From positions 1 to 7,414 of the forward strand of contig CAIVAX010000249.1 in the NCBI GenBank assembly GCA_903903935.1: 7,414 nt of DNA. Direction: 5' to 3'. Positions 1 to 7,154 of this stretch are shown one piece after another. The position numbers and the translations under genes were made by a program. The notes under the pieces are model-generated. The model had not been told where the DNA came from, made no database searches, and saw only the letters and a program-made list of their open reading frames with translations. The DNA comes from an uncultured Hyphomicrobiales bacterium. Lineage in GTDB: Bacteria; Pseudomonadota; Alphaproteobacteria; Rhizobiales; Beijerinckiaceae. Each line of letters opens with the position of its first letter. Position 1 is the first letter of the stretch.

Positions 1-835
1 ATGGGCGACGCGCCGCGGCTACTGAAGCAATATTGGCCAGAGCATCGGCATTCACCCGCTCAACGAGCGAAGCAAAATCCGCTGCATCACGCGCCGGTAT
101 CACATAGCCATGCATGACATTGAGCGGATAATCGCGCTGGCGCATGTGTAACTTTGCCAAAGCGCGCCAAGTTCCACCGATGGCATAAAAGGTGCGGCCC
201 TTTAGTCGATCAAGTTGCGGCACATCTATCAGCGCTTTGCGCACAATCTTAGCGGCCTTTTTAGGGGAGCGATCCGACACATCCATCAAGGCCAAGCCGC
301 CAAGGCGCAAAGATGTTCCTTTGCCCATGCGACGCCCGCGCACATCATTGAGTTCCAGAGACCCACCGCCCAGATCACCCACCACGCCATCGGGATTATT
401 AAAGCCCGACATGACGCCATAGGCGGCCAGTTCAGCCTCGCGCCGGCCCTCCAGCAATTCAACTTTATGGCCTATGGCCTTTTGCGCTTGTTCCAAAAAG
501 GCCGGGCCATTCGATGCATCGCGCGCCGCGGCAGTGGCTAGAACATGCACATTGCTAATGCCCATGGGCCGACACAAAACACGAAATCTCTTGAGCGCCG
601 CCAGCGAGCGCTCGACGCCCTGCTCATTCAATTTGCCAGTGGTGGCGACACCGCGCCCCAGTTCCGCCATAACCTTGTCGTTAAAAATAGGCGTGGGGGC
701 GCGCGTTAGCCCCTCATAGGCCACAAGCCGAACGGAATTGGATCCGATATCGACAATGGCAATAGGGTCCAGATGAGGCAGGCGACCGGGAGACTCAAGA
801 TTGGCGGTTTTTGGCTTTGCTTTAGGTGAAACCAT
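1..835 (-). CDS. ppx: Exopolyphosphatase, Ppx/GppA family (3' end cut by window edge)
   Basis: Ppx removes terminal phosphates from polyphosphate and is the degradative partner of PPK; the related GppA acts on pppGpp. The frame is open from ATG at 835 to the window edge, giving 278 codons of a protein usually about 500 residues long, so the C-terminal part is missing. Visible family motifs: the phosphate-1 loop of the ASKHA ATPase fold, IAIVDIGSNSVRLVAYEG (residues 25-42); LATAAARDASNG (99-110); EGRREAEL (129-136), whose E133 aligns with the likely catalytic Glu; the phosphate-2 motif GVVGDLGGGSLEL (150-162); and FYAIGGTWRALAK (216-228). About 22 residues, Lys/Pro-rich at first, precede the fold. 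The start lies three bases after the ppk stop. No strong Shine-Dalgarno is visible, so translational coupling to ppk is likely. Ppx is preferred over GppA because of the ppk linkage. Confidence 0.95.
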   Translation of the reverse strand, partial: MVSPKAKPKTANLESPGRLPHLDPIAIVDIGSNSVRLVAYEGLTRAPTPIFNDKVMAELGRGVATTGKLNEQGVERSLAALKRFRVLCRPMGISNVHVLATAAARDASNGPAFLEQAQKAIGHKVELLEGRREAELAAYGVMSGFNNPDGVVGDLGGGSLELNDVRGRRMGKGTSLRLGGLALMDVSDRSPKKAAKIVRKALIDVPQLDRLKGRTFYAIGGTWRALAKLHMRQRDYPLNVMHGYVIPARDAADFASLVERVNADALANIASVAAARRP

Positions 836-838
836 GCG

Positions 839-3214
839 TCAATGCGGCTCCAGACGACGAAACAGATTGCGCGGGCTAGATATCTTCAAAGACTTGCCCC
901 GACCTGACAGGCTGGGATTAGTCATGAAATAACTATGAGCGTTGAAGAGATCTTCCCCCTCACGGGGAACTATGCGCTCGCTCGACCCATCGGGCAAGAC
1001 CCGATAGCTCTGTTGGTTGTCGATAAGATTGGCGATCATGATCTGATCCAGCACTTGTTCATGCACCGTTGGATTGAGAATGGGCACCATCACCTCAACC
1101 CGTCGATCCAGATTGCGCTGCATTAAATCTGCCGATGAAATGTAAACATGCGCTTTGGCATGTGGCAGGCCATGGCCATTACCAAAGGCATAGACCCTCG
1201 CATGTTCAAGAAAGCGCCCAATGATCGATTTGACTTGAATATTGTCAGACAGGCCTGGAACGCCCGGACGCAGGCAGCAAATGCCTCGCACCACCAATTG
1301 CACCCGCACACCCGCCTGACTGGCCTCATAAAGCGCATCTATGATCACAGGATCAACAAGCGAATTGCATTTGCACCAGATGGCGGCTGGCCGCCCCGCT
1401 TTGGCATGGGCAATCTCTTCATGAATGTGCTGCAAAAGCTTTTTCTTGAGCGTGAAAGGCGAGACAGCCAAATATTCAAGATCAGCCGGTTCAGCATAGC
1501 CGGTGATAAAATTGAAGATACGGCTGACATCACGGCCAATCGCCGGATCGGCAGTAAAGAAGGAAATGTCCGTATAAATACGGGCCGTCACGGGATGGTA
1601 ATTTCCCGTGCCCAAATGGCAATAGGTCGTCAGCCCCCCGCCCTCGCGCCGCACCACCATGGAGAGCTTGCCATGCGTCTTGAGTTCAATGAACCCAAAG
1701 ACCACTTGCGCACCGGCTCGCTCTAAATCGCGCGCCCAGCGAATATTGGCCTCTTCATCAAAGCGGGCTTTCAATTCGATCAAAGCTGTGACCGATTTGC
1801 CAACTTCGGCAGCTTCAATCAAAGCGCGGACAATGGGGCTATCGGAGGAGGTGCGATACAAAGTCTGCTTGATCGCCACAACATTGGGATCGCGCGCCGC
1901 CTGATTGAGAAATTGCACCACAGTGTCGAAGGTCTCATAGGGATGATGAACAACCAGATCTTTTTCACTGATCGCAGCAAAACAATCGCCGCCATGCTCT
2001 CTCAATCGCTCGGGGAAGCGAGGATTATAGGGCGTGAATTTCAATTCAGGACGATCAAGCGACACAATCGCCGATAATTCATTGAGCGCAAGCATGCCTT
2101 CATTGGTGAACACTTCATCAGGATCAACGCCCAATTGTTCTGCAACGAAATGACGCAGCGATTGCGGCATGCGATCATCAAACTCAAGCCGGATCACACG
2201 TCCACGCCGCCGCCGCTTCAAGGCCGATTCAAAGAAGCGCACGAGATCTTCGGCCTCTTCTTCAATTTCCAAATCACTATCGCGAATAATCCGGAACACG
2301 CCCTGCCCTTCAACACTATAGCCCGGAAAGAGCCGCGTTGATTGCCATGTGATCAGATTTTCCAAAGTCACAAAGCGCGCCTGACCAGGATACAGAACTT
2401 CGGGTAAGCGGATAAAGCGCTCAACTTTTGAAGGCAAACGCACCAAAGCATTCAGCTTCTCGCCATCACGTATGCGCTTGAGTTCGAGCGCCACACTAAA
2501 TCCCAGATTGGGAATGAAGGGGAAAGGATGCGCCGGATCAATCGCCAATGGTGTGAGCACAGGAAAGACATGCAGCTTGAAATGATCGTCAAGCCAATCC
2601 ATCTCCTGCTTGCTCAGCTGCGGCGCTTCAACAAGATTTATTCCCTCGCCTTCCAATTGATCGCGCAATTCGCGCCAGCGATTTTGCTGATCATGCGCCA
2701 ACAAAGAGACACGCTCGGTGATTTTCGTTAATTGCTCGATGGGGGAGAGGCCATCTTCAGAGGGCGTCATCATGCCACTGCGCACTTGGCCACGCAGACC
2801 CGCCACACGCACCATGAAAAATTCATCAAGGTTATTGGCGGAGATCGACAGAAAGCGAAGTTGCTCCAGCAAAGGATGATTGCGATTGGAGGATTCTTCC
2901 AACACACGCCGATTAAATTCCAACCAAGACAATTCGCGATTGATGAAGCGCTGATTGGAGTGCATCAATTCTTCCACCGACATCGCCGCTGCCGACGTCT
3001 CACCAGCGCTCTGCTTGCTGATCACAAGCTCAGATCCTGGCTTTGGCGCAGCCGCCGCCCGAGGCTTGCGGACTGGCTTAGGCGAAAGAGCAGGCTTAGG
3101 CGAAAGAGCAGGCTTGGGGGCAACAACAGGCTTGGGTGCAACTGCAGACTTCTGCTTTGCCTTCTGAGCTAAAGCTGCGGGTTTGCCCTCCAGAGGTTTT
3201 TTACGTAACGCCAC
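839..3214 (-). CDS. ppk: Polyphosphate kinase 1 (PPK1)
   Basis: PPK1 reversibly transfers the gamma-phosphate of ATP onto polyphosphate. From the chosen GTG it has 791 residues; typical PPK1 has about 690-730. The excess is an N-terminal Lys/Pro/Ala-rich tail of roughly 80 residues, including hexapeptide repeats of APKPVV / SPKPAL type. The conserved protein begins at [20 protein letters not shown] (residues 87-106). The autophosphorylated His is H514 in [14 protein letters not shown], followed by [10 protein letters not shown]. The second conserved His is H671 in [14 protein letters not shown]. Arg and His-rich phosphate-binding segments ([30 protein letters not shown]) are present, so the enzyme looks intact. 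Start choice: GTG at 3214 has GGAGG at 3220-3224, five bases upstream. The frame continues upstream to a TTG at 3286, but that codon falls in the predicted -10 element. ppx follows three bases downstream. Confidence 0.96.
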   Translation of the reverse strand: MALRKKPLEGKPAALAQKAKQKSAVAPKPVVAPKPALSPKPALSPKPVRKPRAAAAPKPGSELVISKQSAGETSAAAMSVEELMHSNQRFINRELSWLEFNRRVLEESSNRNHPLLEQLRFLSISANNLDEFFMVRVAGLRGQVRSGMMTPSEDGLSPIEQLTKITERVSLLAHDQQNRWRELRDQLEGEGINLVEAPQLSKQEMDWLDDHFKLHVFPVLTPLAIDPAHPFPFIPNLGFSVALELKRIRDGEKLNALVRLPSKVERFIRLPEVLYPGQARFVTLENLITWQSTRLFPGYSVEGQGVFRIIRDSDLEIEEEAEDLVRFFESALKRRRRGRVIRLEFDDRMPQSLRHFVAEQLGVDPDEVFTNEGMLALNELSAIVSLDRPELKFTPYNPRFPERLREHGGDCFAAISEKDLVVHHPYETFDTVVQFLNQAARDPNVVAIKQTLYRTSSDSPIVRALIEAAEVGKSVTALIELKARFDEEANIRWARDLERAGAQVVFGFIELKTHGKLSMVVRREGGGLTTYCHLGTGNYHPVTARIYTDISFFTADPAIGRDVSRIFNFITGYAEPADLEYLAVSPFTLKKKLLQHIHEEIAHAKAGRPAAIWCKCNSLVDPVIIDALYEASQAGVRVQLVVRGICCLRPGVPGLSDNIQVKSIIGRFLEHARVYAFGNGHGLPHAKAHVYISSADLMQRNLDRRVEVMVPILNPTVHEQVLDQIMIANLIDNQQSYRVLPDGSSERIVPREGEDLFNAHSYFMTNPSLSGRGKSLKISSPRNLFRRLEPH
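3075..3146 (-). repeat. 18-bp tandem repeat (4 units) within the 5' part of ppk
   Basis: Read on the plus strand, ggcttaggcgaaagagca occurs twice in perfect tandem (3075-3092 and 3093-3110). Two diverged 18-base units follow, each beginning ggcttggg (3111-3128 and 3129-3146). In the ppk frame each unit encodes six residues of the form (A/S)-P-K-P-x-x, giving the chain [24 protein letters not shown]. The identity of two units suggests recent duplication. Length changes by slippage would stay in frame, so copy number may vary between strains. Confidence 0.9.
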
Positions 3215-3219
3215 TTTCG

Positions 3220-3224
3220 CCTCC
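3220..3224 (-). promoter_or_regulatory. ppk: Ribosome binding site that decides the ppk start
   Basis: On the minus strand GGAGG is followed by CGAAA and then GTG, a perfect anti-Shine-Dalgarno match at five-base spacing. No comparable site precedes the in-frame TTG at 3286. This supports the GTG at 3214 as the ppk start. Confidence 0.75.
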
Positions 3225-3284
3225 AAAGTTCCAAATACAGCTCGCGAGCCGCCCCCGAAATTCCTGTTTTCTGGGAGAAATTGC

Positions 3285-3290
3285 AATAAA
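3285..3290 (-). promoter_or_regulatory. Candidate -10 element of the ppk promoter
   Basis: TTTATT matches the sigma-70 -10 consensus TATAAT at four of six positions. It sits in an AT-rich patch 10 bases downstream of the Pho box. Transcription would start near 3278, leaving an untranslated leader of about 60 bases before the GTG at 3214. The leader contains the 10-base palindrome gctcgcgagc at 3240-3249, which may fold. No good -35 element exists at the usual distance, as expected for a PhoB-dependent promoter. Confidence 0.4.
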
Positions 3291-3300
3291 TAAAATTTTC

Positions 3301-3318
3301 ACGACAAAACCATGACAG
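3301..3318 (-). promoter_or_regulatory. Candidate Pho box (PhoB binding site) upstream of ppk
   Basis: On the minus strand the site reads CTGTCAT-GGTT-TTGTCGT, two direct heptamers 11 bases apart. The first is a perfect match to the Pho-box half-site CTGTCAT. The second matches five of seven positions (consensus CTGTCAT/C). That is 12 of 14 informative positions with the correct four-base spacer. The box ends exactly 10 bases before the hexamer TTTATT, the arrangement usual for PhoB-activated promoters, where the box replaces the -35 element. ppk is a Pho-regulon gene in E. coli, so location and function agree. Binding itself is inferred. Confidence 0.6.
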
Positions 3319-3350
3319 CCTTGACATTGACCACAGACTCAAATCACCGA

Positions 3351-4046
3351 TCAATTTTCTCCACCGCGACTCTCATCTAATCGGCGCAAGACTTCGCTAG
3401 CCATCGGCCTGGTAATGGCTCTTTGCTGCGAGAGCGCTTCTCGATCCAGTACATCGACAATGCTGCGCGCAGCATCCAAGGATCGCTCAATCCGCAGAGC
3501 GAGAAATTCGATCAATCCCGTATCAACCCGCAATTGGCGGTCCAGAAATAATTTGACCAGAACCGCGCGCACCAGCGCCTCATCTGGCGGATCAATCTCA
3601 ACGCTCAAAGCCCGCCGCAATCGCGATAAGAGATCAGCAAGGGCAAGGCCCCATAGATCGGGTCTCTGCTGGGCCGTGATCACCAGCCAGCCCTTGTGTT
3701 CCAGCGTCAGATTGCACAAATGGAACAAAACCGTTTCATCAAGACCGCAGGCATCCGCATCTTCAAGCACCACCGCCGCGCCTGCCGGCAAGGTAGAAAG
3801 ATCGGCTTGGCTCAAATCAGCCAAAGTTAAACGGAGAGCTTTGGCCTGCTCTCCCCACATCGCCGCCAGATGCGATTTGCCCGCTCCACTTGGCCCCAAC
3901 ACAAGGCAGATCGGATCCGACCAATCGGGCCAGCGCTCAAACAGCTCAAAGGCTTTTTCATTGGATGAGGAGACAAGAAAATCCTCCCGCCCATAGCGCG
4001 GCAGGATTGGATAGGTCAGCGGAATCTGCTCGATGGGGGTCTTCAC
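3351..4046 (-). CDS. hdaA: HdaA, DnaA-related AAA+ regulator of replication initiation
   Basis: HdaA/Hda proteins are short DnaA paralogues that, bound to the DNA polymerase sliding clamp, stimulate ATP hydrolysis by DnaA and so prevent re-initiation. The protein has 231 residues, normal for the family, and no DnaA domain IV for DNA binding. Motifs: N-terminal EQIPLTYP (6-13), in the position of the Q-L-x-L clamp-binding peptide; Walker A GPSGAGKSHL (51-60); Walker B VVLEDAD (92-98); sensor 1 LVITAQQRPDLW (121-132); box VII-like SRLRRALSVEI (141-151); sensor 2 region RSLDAARSIVDVLD (188-201). The start is GTG at 4046, overlapping the upstream stop as GTGA, with a G-rich Shine-Dalgarno two bases upstream, so translation is probably coupled to the permease gene. 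A minimal DnaA-like ATPase of other role is possible but less likely. Confidence 0.88.
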   Translation of the reverse strand: MKTPIEQIPLTYPILPRYGREDFLVSSSNEKAFELFERWPDWSDPICLVLGPSGAGKSHLAAMWGEQAKALRLTLADLSQADLSTLPAGAAVVLEDADACGLDETVLFHLCNLTLEHKGWLVITAQQRPDLWGLALADLLSRLRRALSVEIDPPDEALVRAVLVKLFLDRQLRVDTGLIEFLALRIERSLDAARSIVDVLDREALSQQRAITRPMASEVLRRLDESRGGEN

Positions 4047-5185
4047 TGCCCCCCCCTCATCCCTGTAGCCGTCTCATCTTGCGTTGAGCCTTGATAATAA
4101 GGACTGGCCATATAAGTGGCGAAAGCAAAGCGCAGCAGCACACCCAAAGCTGCGGCAATCGGCACAGCCAAAATCAAGCCCGTCATGCCAAACAAATTGC
4201 CCGCCGCCAAAAGCGCAAAAATCAGCCAGACTGGATGCAAGCCAACTGAAGCGCCCACCAGACGCGGCGTGAGCACATTGCCTTCAAGAAACTGGCCCGT
4301 GCCCACCACCCCCAGCGACAGGATCAACAAATGCCAACTCGGCCAACCCTGCACAATCGCCACACCGCAGGACAAAACCAAAGCCGTCAGCGATCCCACA
4401 TAGGGAATGAAGCTCAAAACACCCGCTGATATACCAATCAACAAGCCAAAGTTCAGGCCAACCAAAGTCAACCCCACACCATACCATGTGCCAAGAAACA
4501 AACAGACCAGCGATTGACCGCGCAAAAAGCCCGCAATCGCGCGGTTGATATCCAATGCTATGGCATGCACCACAGGACGATGTCGGAAGGGAACCAAAGC
4601 TTGCAAATGCTGCATCATCTGCTGCCAATCAACCAACAGATAAAAGGCCACAACCGGCGTGATCACAATCAAGGAGAACAGGCTGACCAAGGCTTGGCCA
4701 CCCGACCAGAGCGATTTGAAAAAGCTGCCAATCCATTGACTGCCTTGTTTCACAATATCGCCCACCGAACTTTGCACATCCGACCCTTTGAGCCCGGCTA
4801 TATCTCCCAGATCAAGCCCCAAACTATCGGCCAAGATCCTTTGGGCTCTATCGAAGAGCTCGCCGCCTTGATCTGCCGCCAGTCCGCGCAATTGCATCAC
4901 ATAATCAGGCAGACGCTCGATGAAGCCAATCAGCTGATGGGTCAAAATCGGCAATAACACGATGAGCGTCAGAATAAACACCAAAGAGAAGACGGCCAAG
5001 ATCAGCACAGATGCAGCCAGCCGATTCAGGCCCATATGCTCTAAGCGATCAGCGACGGGATCAAGCAGATAGGCGACACACAGCCCCGCCGCAAAAGGCA
5101 TAAGCACAGCGCTCAGGCTGTAGAGCAAGGCGACCAATAGGGCCAGCGTCAGGCTCCAATAGATGATTTGCCGTTCAACCTGCAT
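4043..5185 (-). CDS. AI-2E/PerM family (YdiK-like) integral membrane protein
   Basis: This family comprises polytopic inner-membrane proteins named after the proposed AI-2 exporter TqsA; most members have no proven substrate and some act as Na+/H+ antiporters. The protein has 380 residues, a typical length. Hydrophobic segments lie near residues 8-42 (probably two helices), 57-82, 165-186, 225-275 (several helices), 284-300 and 315-355. A soluble amphipathic stretch at about 85-160 is characteristic of the family. Signature sequences are LRGQSLVCLFLGTWYGVGL (221-239), GISAGVLSFIPYVGS (251-265) and LEGNVLTPRLVGASVGLHP (300-318). The ATG at 5185 is 26 bases after the upstream gene's stop with only a weak AGGG ahead of it. 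The last codons, AGG GGG GGG CAG TGA, supply the ribosome binding site of hdaA. A role in quorum signalling should not be assumed. Confidence 0.93.
   Translation of the reverse strand: MQVERQIIYWSLTLALLVALLYSLSAVLMPFAAGLCVAYLLDPVADRLEHMGLNRLAASVLILAVFSLVFILTLIVLLPILTHQLIGFIERLPDYVMQLRGLAADQGGELFDRAQRILADSLGLDLGDIAGLKGSDVQSSVGDIVKQGSQWIGSFFKSLWSGGQALVSLFSLIVITPVVAFYLLVDWQQMMQHLQALVPFRHRPVVHAIALDINRAIAGFLRGQSLVCLFLGTWYGVGLTLVGLNFGLLIGISAGVLSFIPYVGSLTALVLSCGVAIVQGWPSWHLLILSLGVVGTGQFLEGNVLTPRLVGASVGLHPVWLIFALLAAGNLFGMTGLILAVPIAAALGVLLRFAFATYMASPYYQGSTQDETATGMRGGQ
4049..4056 (-). repeat. G8 homopolymer at the permease-hdaA junction
   Basis: Eight consecutive G residues on the minus strand lie within the last codons of the permease gene and end two bases before the hdaA GTG. 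They act as a Shine-Dalgarno-like element for hdaA and are also a potential slippage tract. Reading one base back (-1) in this run continues as GGG GGG GCA GTG AAG and enters the hdaA frame without a stop codon. Confidence 0.85.
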
Positions 5186-5211
5186 CTGAACCCTGTCTGG
5201 TTACCCTTGGC

Positions 5212-5796
5212 TCATTTGTGCGGATCAGCCGCCCCCAGCACATCCATATGCTGCAACCATTGCCTCAGATAGGCTGCGCTTGAGGCCAGGGTCAACAGGC
5301 CAACGCCCACCATCAGGCCTTTTAAGCCGATCCCAAGCGAAAAATCATAGGCGCGCATAGCTAAAATAGTGCCCGCCAGCAGCAATTGCGCCGCCGTATT
5401 GATCTTGGAAATGGGCAAAGGATCGATGTGAACGGGATGATGCAGCAGCCAAGCCAGCAAAATGCCGCCCACAATCATCACATCGCGCGACACAATCAAA
5501 ATGACGAGCGGAGTCCAGACCGCGCCCATGACAGCCAAGGTGATGAAGGTACACACCAACAAAGCTTTATCGGCCATCGGGTCAAGATAAGAGCCCAGAC
5601 GGCTTGCCAGATCAAAGCGCTTGGCTAGAAAACCATCCAAAGCATCTGACACGCCCGCTAAAACAAAGAGAACAAAGGCCTCGAGCCAAGCCTCCGACAA
5701 GATCAGTCCTACGACCAGCGGTACACAGGCCAGTCGAAACAGACTGATCAAATTAGGCAGAGACTTGAACACGTGCACCGGACCCTTCGAACGCAC
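5212..5796 (-). CDS. CDP-alcohol phosphatidyltransferase family protein (PgsA-like)
   Basis: This is an integral membrane enzyme that joins a CDP-activated lipid (CDP-diacylglycerol) to a small alcohol, in the PgsA type glycerol-3-phosphate, for phospholipid synthesis. The signature D-x2-D-G-x2-A-R-x8-G-x3-D-x3-D is complete as D51, D54, G55, A58, G68, D72 and D76; only the Arg is replaced by Lys (K59), a conservative change. Length (194 residues) fits the family. LPNLISLFRLACVPLVV (13-29) is the typical N-terminal motif, and hydrophobic helices follow at about 22-48, 78-98, 99-119, 134-148 and 157-174. The most upstream standard start is GTG at 5796; internal GTGs at residues 7 and 9 are alternatives, the former preceded by AAGGG, so the exact start is uncertain. 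Substrate cannot be read from sequence: PgsA or a cardiolipin-synthase-like role are both possible. Confidence 0.9.
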   Translation of the reverse strand: MRSKGPVHVFKSLPNLISLFRLACVPLVVGLILSEAWLEAFVLFVLAGVSDALDGFLAKRFDLASRLGSYLDPMADKALLVCTFITLAVMGAVWTPLVILIVSRDVMIVGGILLAWLLHHPVHIDPLPISKINTAAQLLLAGTILAMRAYDFSLGIGLKGLMVGVGLLTLASSAAYLRQWLQHMDVLGAADPHK

Positions 5797-5837
5797 CAGC
5801 TCATCACTCTCTGGCGCATGAGCGCATAGGCCCAGAG

Positions 5838-5859
5838 GCCGGAGCTGAAAGGCTCCGGC
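5838..5859 (-). terminator. Hairpin downstream of the amidohydrolase gene
   Basis: The arms gccggagc (5838-5845) and gctccggc (5852-5859) form a perfect 8-bp GC-rich stem with a six-base loop. It lies 11 bases after the amidohydrolase stop and about 40 bases before the PgsA-like start. No U tract follows on the minus strand (CTCTGGG instead), so it may be a weak or Rho-assisted terminator, or an mRNA-stabilising 3' end. A second, mutually exclusive 5-bp hairpin (ggctc/gagcc, 5857-5871) overlaps its upstream arm as transcribed and the stop codon. Confidence 0.55.
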
Positions 5860-5870
5860 TCAGAATGAGC

Positions 5871-7097
5871 CTAACACGCTTTGCGCGCGGCCAGTCGGGC
5901 TTTCTTTTCATCACTGATATAATAATCCAGTTTGAAAAGCTTACGGGCATTTTCACCTAGAATATTGCGCTTGCCCTGTGCCGAGAGGAAGGGCAGATCA
6001 TAAATGGTGCTCGGCAGATCCATATCCCAATGGGGATAATCGGAGGAATAGAGCAATTGCGTTTCGGCATTCATCATTTTGAATGTCTCTTGCAGCATGG
6101 TCTGATTATTCACCATCTCCATGGGCTGCGTGGTGTAGAACATTTCGCGCATATAATCGCTGGGAAGACGCTTGAGCGAGGGCGCCTCTGAGCTGCGCAT
6201 CATATATTCATTATCCAAACGCTGCATCAAAAACGGCACCCAGGCCAATCCACTTTCAATCCAGATCGATTTGAGGCCGGGGAAGCGCTCGGGGATTCCA
6301 TTGACCACCCAATTGGTCATGTGAACAATGTTGAACCATGTAAAGCCCAAAGCATGCGTCGCCAAAAAGCGATTGGTGATATGCATGCTCTGATCGCCCC
6401 AATTGGTCGCTGCATGGAAAGACAGCGGCAGGCCGCGCTCTTCCAGCGCCCGATAGAGCTTCATGTAAGCATTGTCATACAGGCCTTTATAGCGAACAGT
6501 GGTAACCAGAAACCCAATCACGCCCTTGCGGCCACTGAACTCTTCAACCATTTTCAAGGCCGCTTCAGGATCATTCATCGGCAAATAGAGCATCGACACC
6601 AGTCGCGAATCTTGCGCCAGAATTTGCTCGGTGAGCCATTTGTTATAAGCGCGGGCATATTGCACCTCGACTTCAACAATCGGGTTCAGTCCAAGGCCCA
6701 GCATGGGTGTGGGGAAAATACAGGCCACATCCACGCCCATGGAATCCATCCATTTGCGCGTCAGGCCAATATCGCGATGCGGCGCGCCGGGGGCTTGCTC
6801 GCTCGAGCGATGCGCATAGCGTGTGATACGCCCTGCCATTTCCTGATAGCCACCGGTGGAGCGCTGCTGCAAGGTCGCGCCTTTGGTATATTTGAACTGA
6901 TCGCGCAGCACCGGATCTTCAATCAACTCCCAAATATCTTTATAGGAGGATGTCTCATAATGATGCGCATCCACATCGACGATCATAAAGTCTTCGTATT
7001 TGCGATCCTCGGCTTGTTGCTGGGCATGCGCCAGCAGGCTGCGCGTATCAAAGGTCTCGCGGGTCGGGTCACTCACGATAGGCTGCATGATATTCAT
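5871..7097 (-). CDS. Amidohydrolase-2 / ACMSD-like metal-dependent hydrolase
   Basis: The protein (408 residues) has the TIM-barrel amidohydrolase-2 fold, which includes ACMSD-type decarboxylases and various hydrolases of aromatic or ring-cleavage compounds; its own substrate is unknown. Visible motifs: first-strand metal site IVDVDAHHYE (39-48), with D43 and H45 as likely ligands in place of the classical H-x-H; LPLSFHAATNWG (223-234), with ligand H228; PERFPGLKSIWIESGLAWVP (269-288), where E281 stands where ACMSD enzymes carry the general-base His; and LLYSSDYPHWDMD (348-360), with D353 as the last metal ligand. There is no signal peptide, so it is probably cytosolic. A charged N-terminal segment of about 35 residues precedes the barrel. 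The ATG at 7097 has GGGAG a few bases upstream; a second Met at codon 4 is less well placed. The gene lies 57 bases after the upstream unknown gene and ends at a hairpin. Confidence 0.88.
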   Translation of the reverse strand: MNIMQPIVSDPTRETFDTRSLLAHAQQQAEDRKYEDFMIVDVDAHHYETSSYKDIWELIEDPVLRDQFKYTKGATLQQRSTGGYQEMAGRITRYAHRSSEQAPGAPHRDIGLTRKWMDSMGVDVACIFPTPMLGLGLNPIVEVEVQYARAYNKWLTEQILAQDSRLVSMLYLPMNDPEAALKMVEEFSGRKGVIGFLVTTVRYKGLYDNAYMKLYRALEERGLPLSFHAATNWGDQSMHITNRFLATHALGFTWFNIVHMTNWVVNGIPERFPGLKSIWIESGLAWVPFLMQRLDNEYMMRSSEAPSLKRLPSDYMREMFYTTQPMEMVNNQTMLQETFKMMNAETQLLYSSDYPHWDMDLPSTIYDLPFLSAQGKRNILGENARKLFKLDYYISDEKKARLAARKAC

Positions 7098-7154
7098 TGA
7101 ACTCTCCCTAAAGACTTAAGATGTCCATAATCTGGGCCATCCCGCCTGAATAAA

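Noticed and set aside
1148..1726. Plus-strand open frame (192 codons) inside ppk
   Set aside because: It lies opposite the highly conserved PPK1 catalytic domain and has no ribosome binding site or family features.
3336..3340. GACTC (GANTC) methylation site upstream of ppk, considered as a cell-cycle signal
   Set aside because: GANTC is expected about 29 times by chance in a window this size, and no cluster or CtrA-like site accompanies it.
3169..3354. Minus-strand 61-codon frame spanning the hdaA-ppk gap, possible leader peptide
   Set aside because: It starts at a TTG upstream of the predicted transcription start, overlaps the 5' end of ppk in another frame, and has no ribosome binding site.
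3415..3996. Plus-strand open frame (193 codons) opposite hdaA
   Set aside because: Ser/Arg-rich antisense translation with no domain; the minus strand encodes an intact AAA+ protein with Walker motifs.
6321..7100. Long plus-strand open frame (259 codons) opposite the amidohydrolase gene
   Set aside because: The opposite strand has clear amidohydrolase motifs. The plus-strand translation shows no recognisable domain and its Cys/His/Gln-rich composition is typical of an antisense frame.
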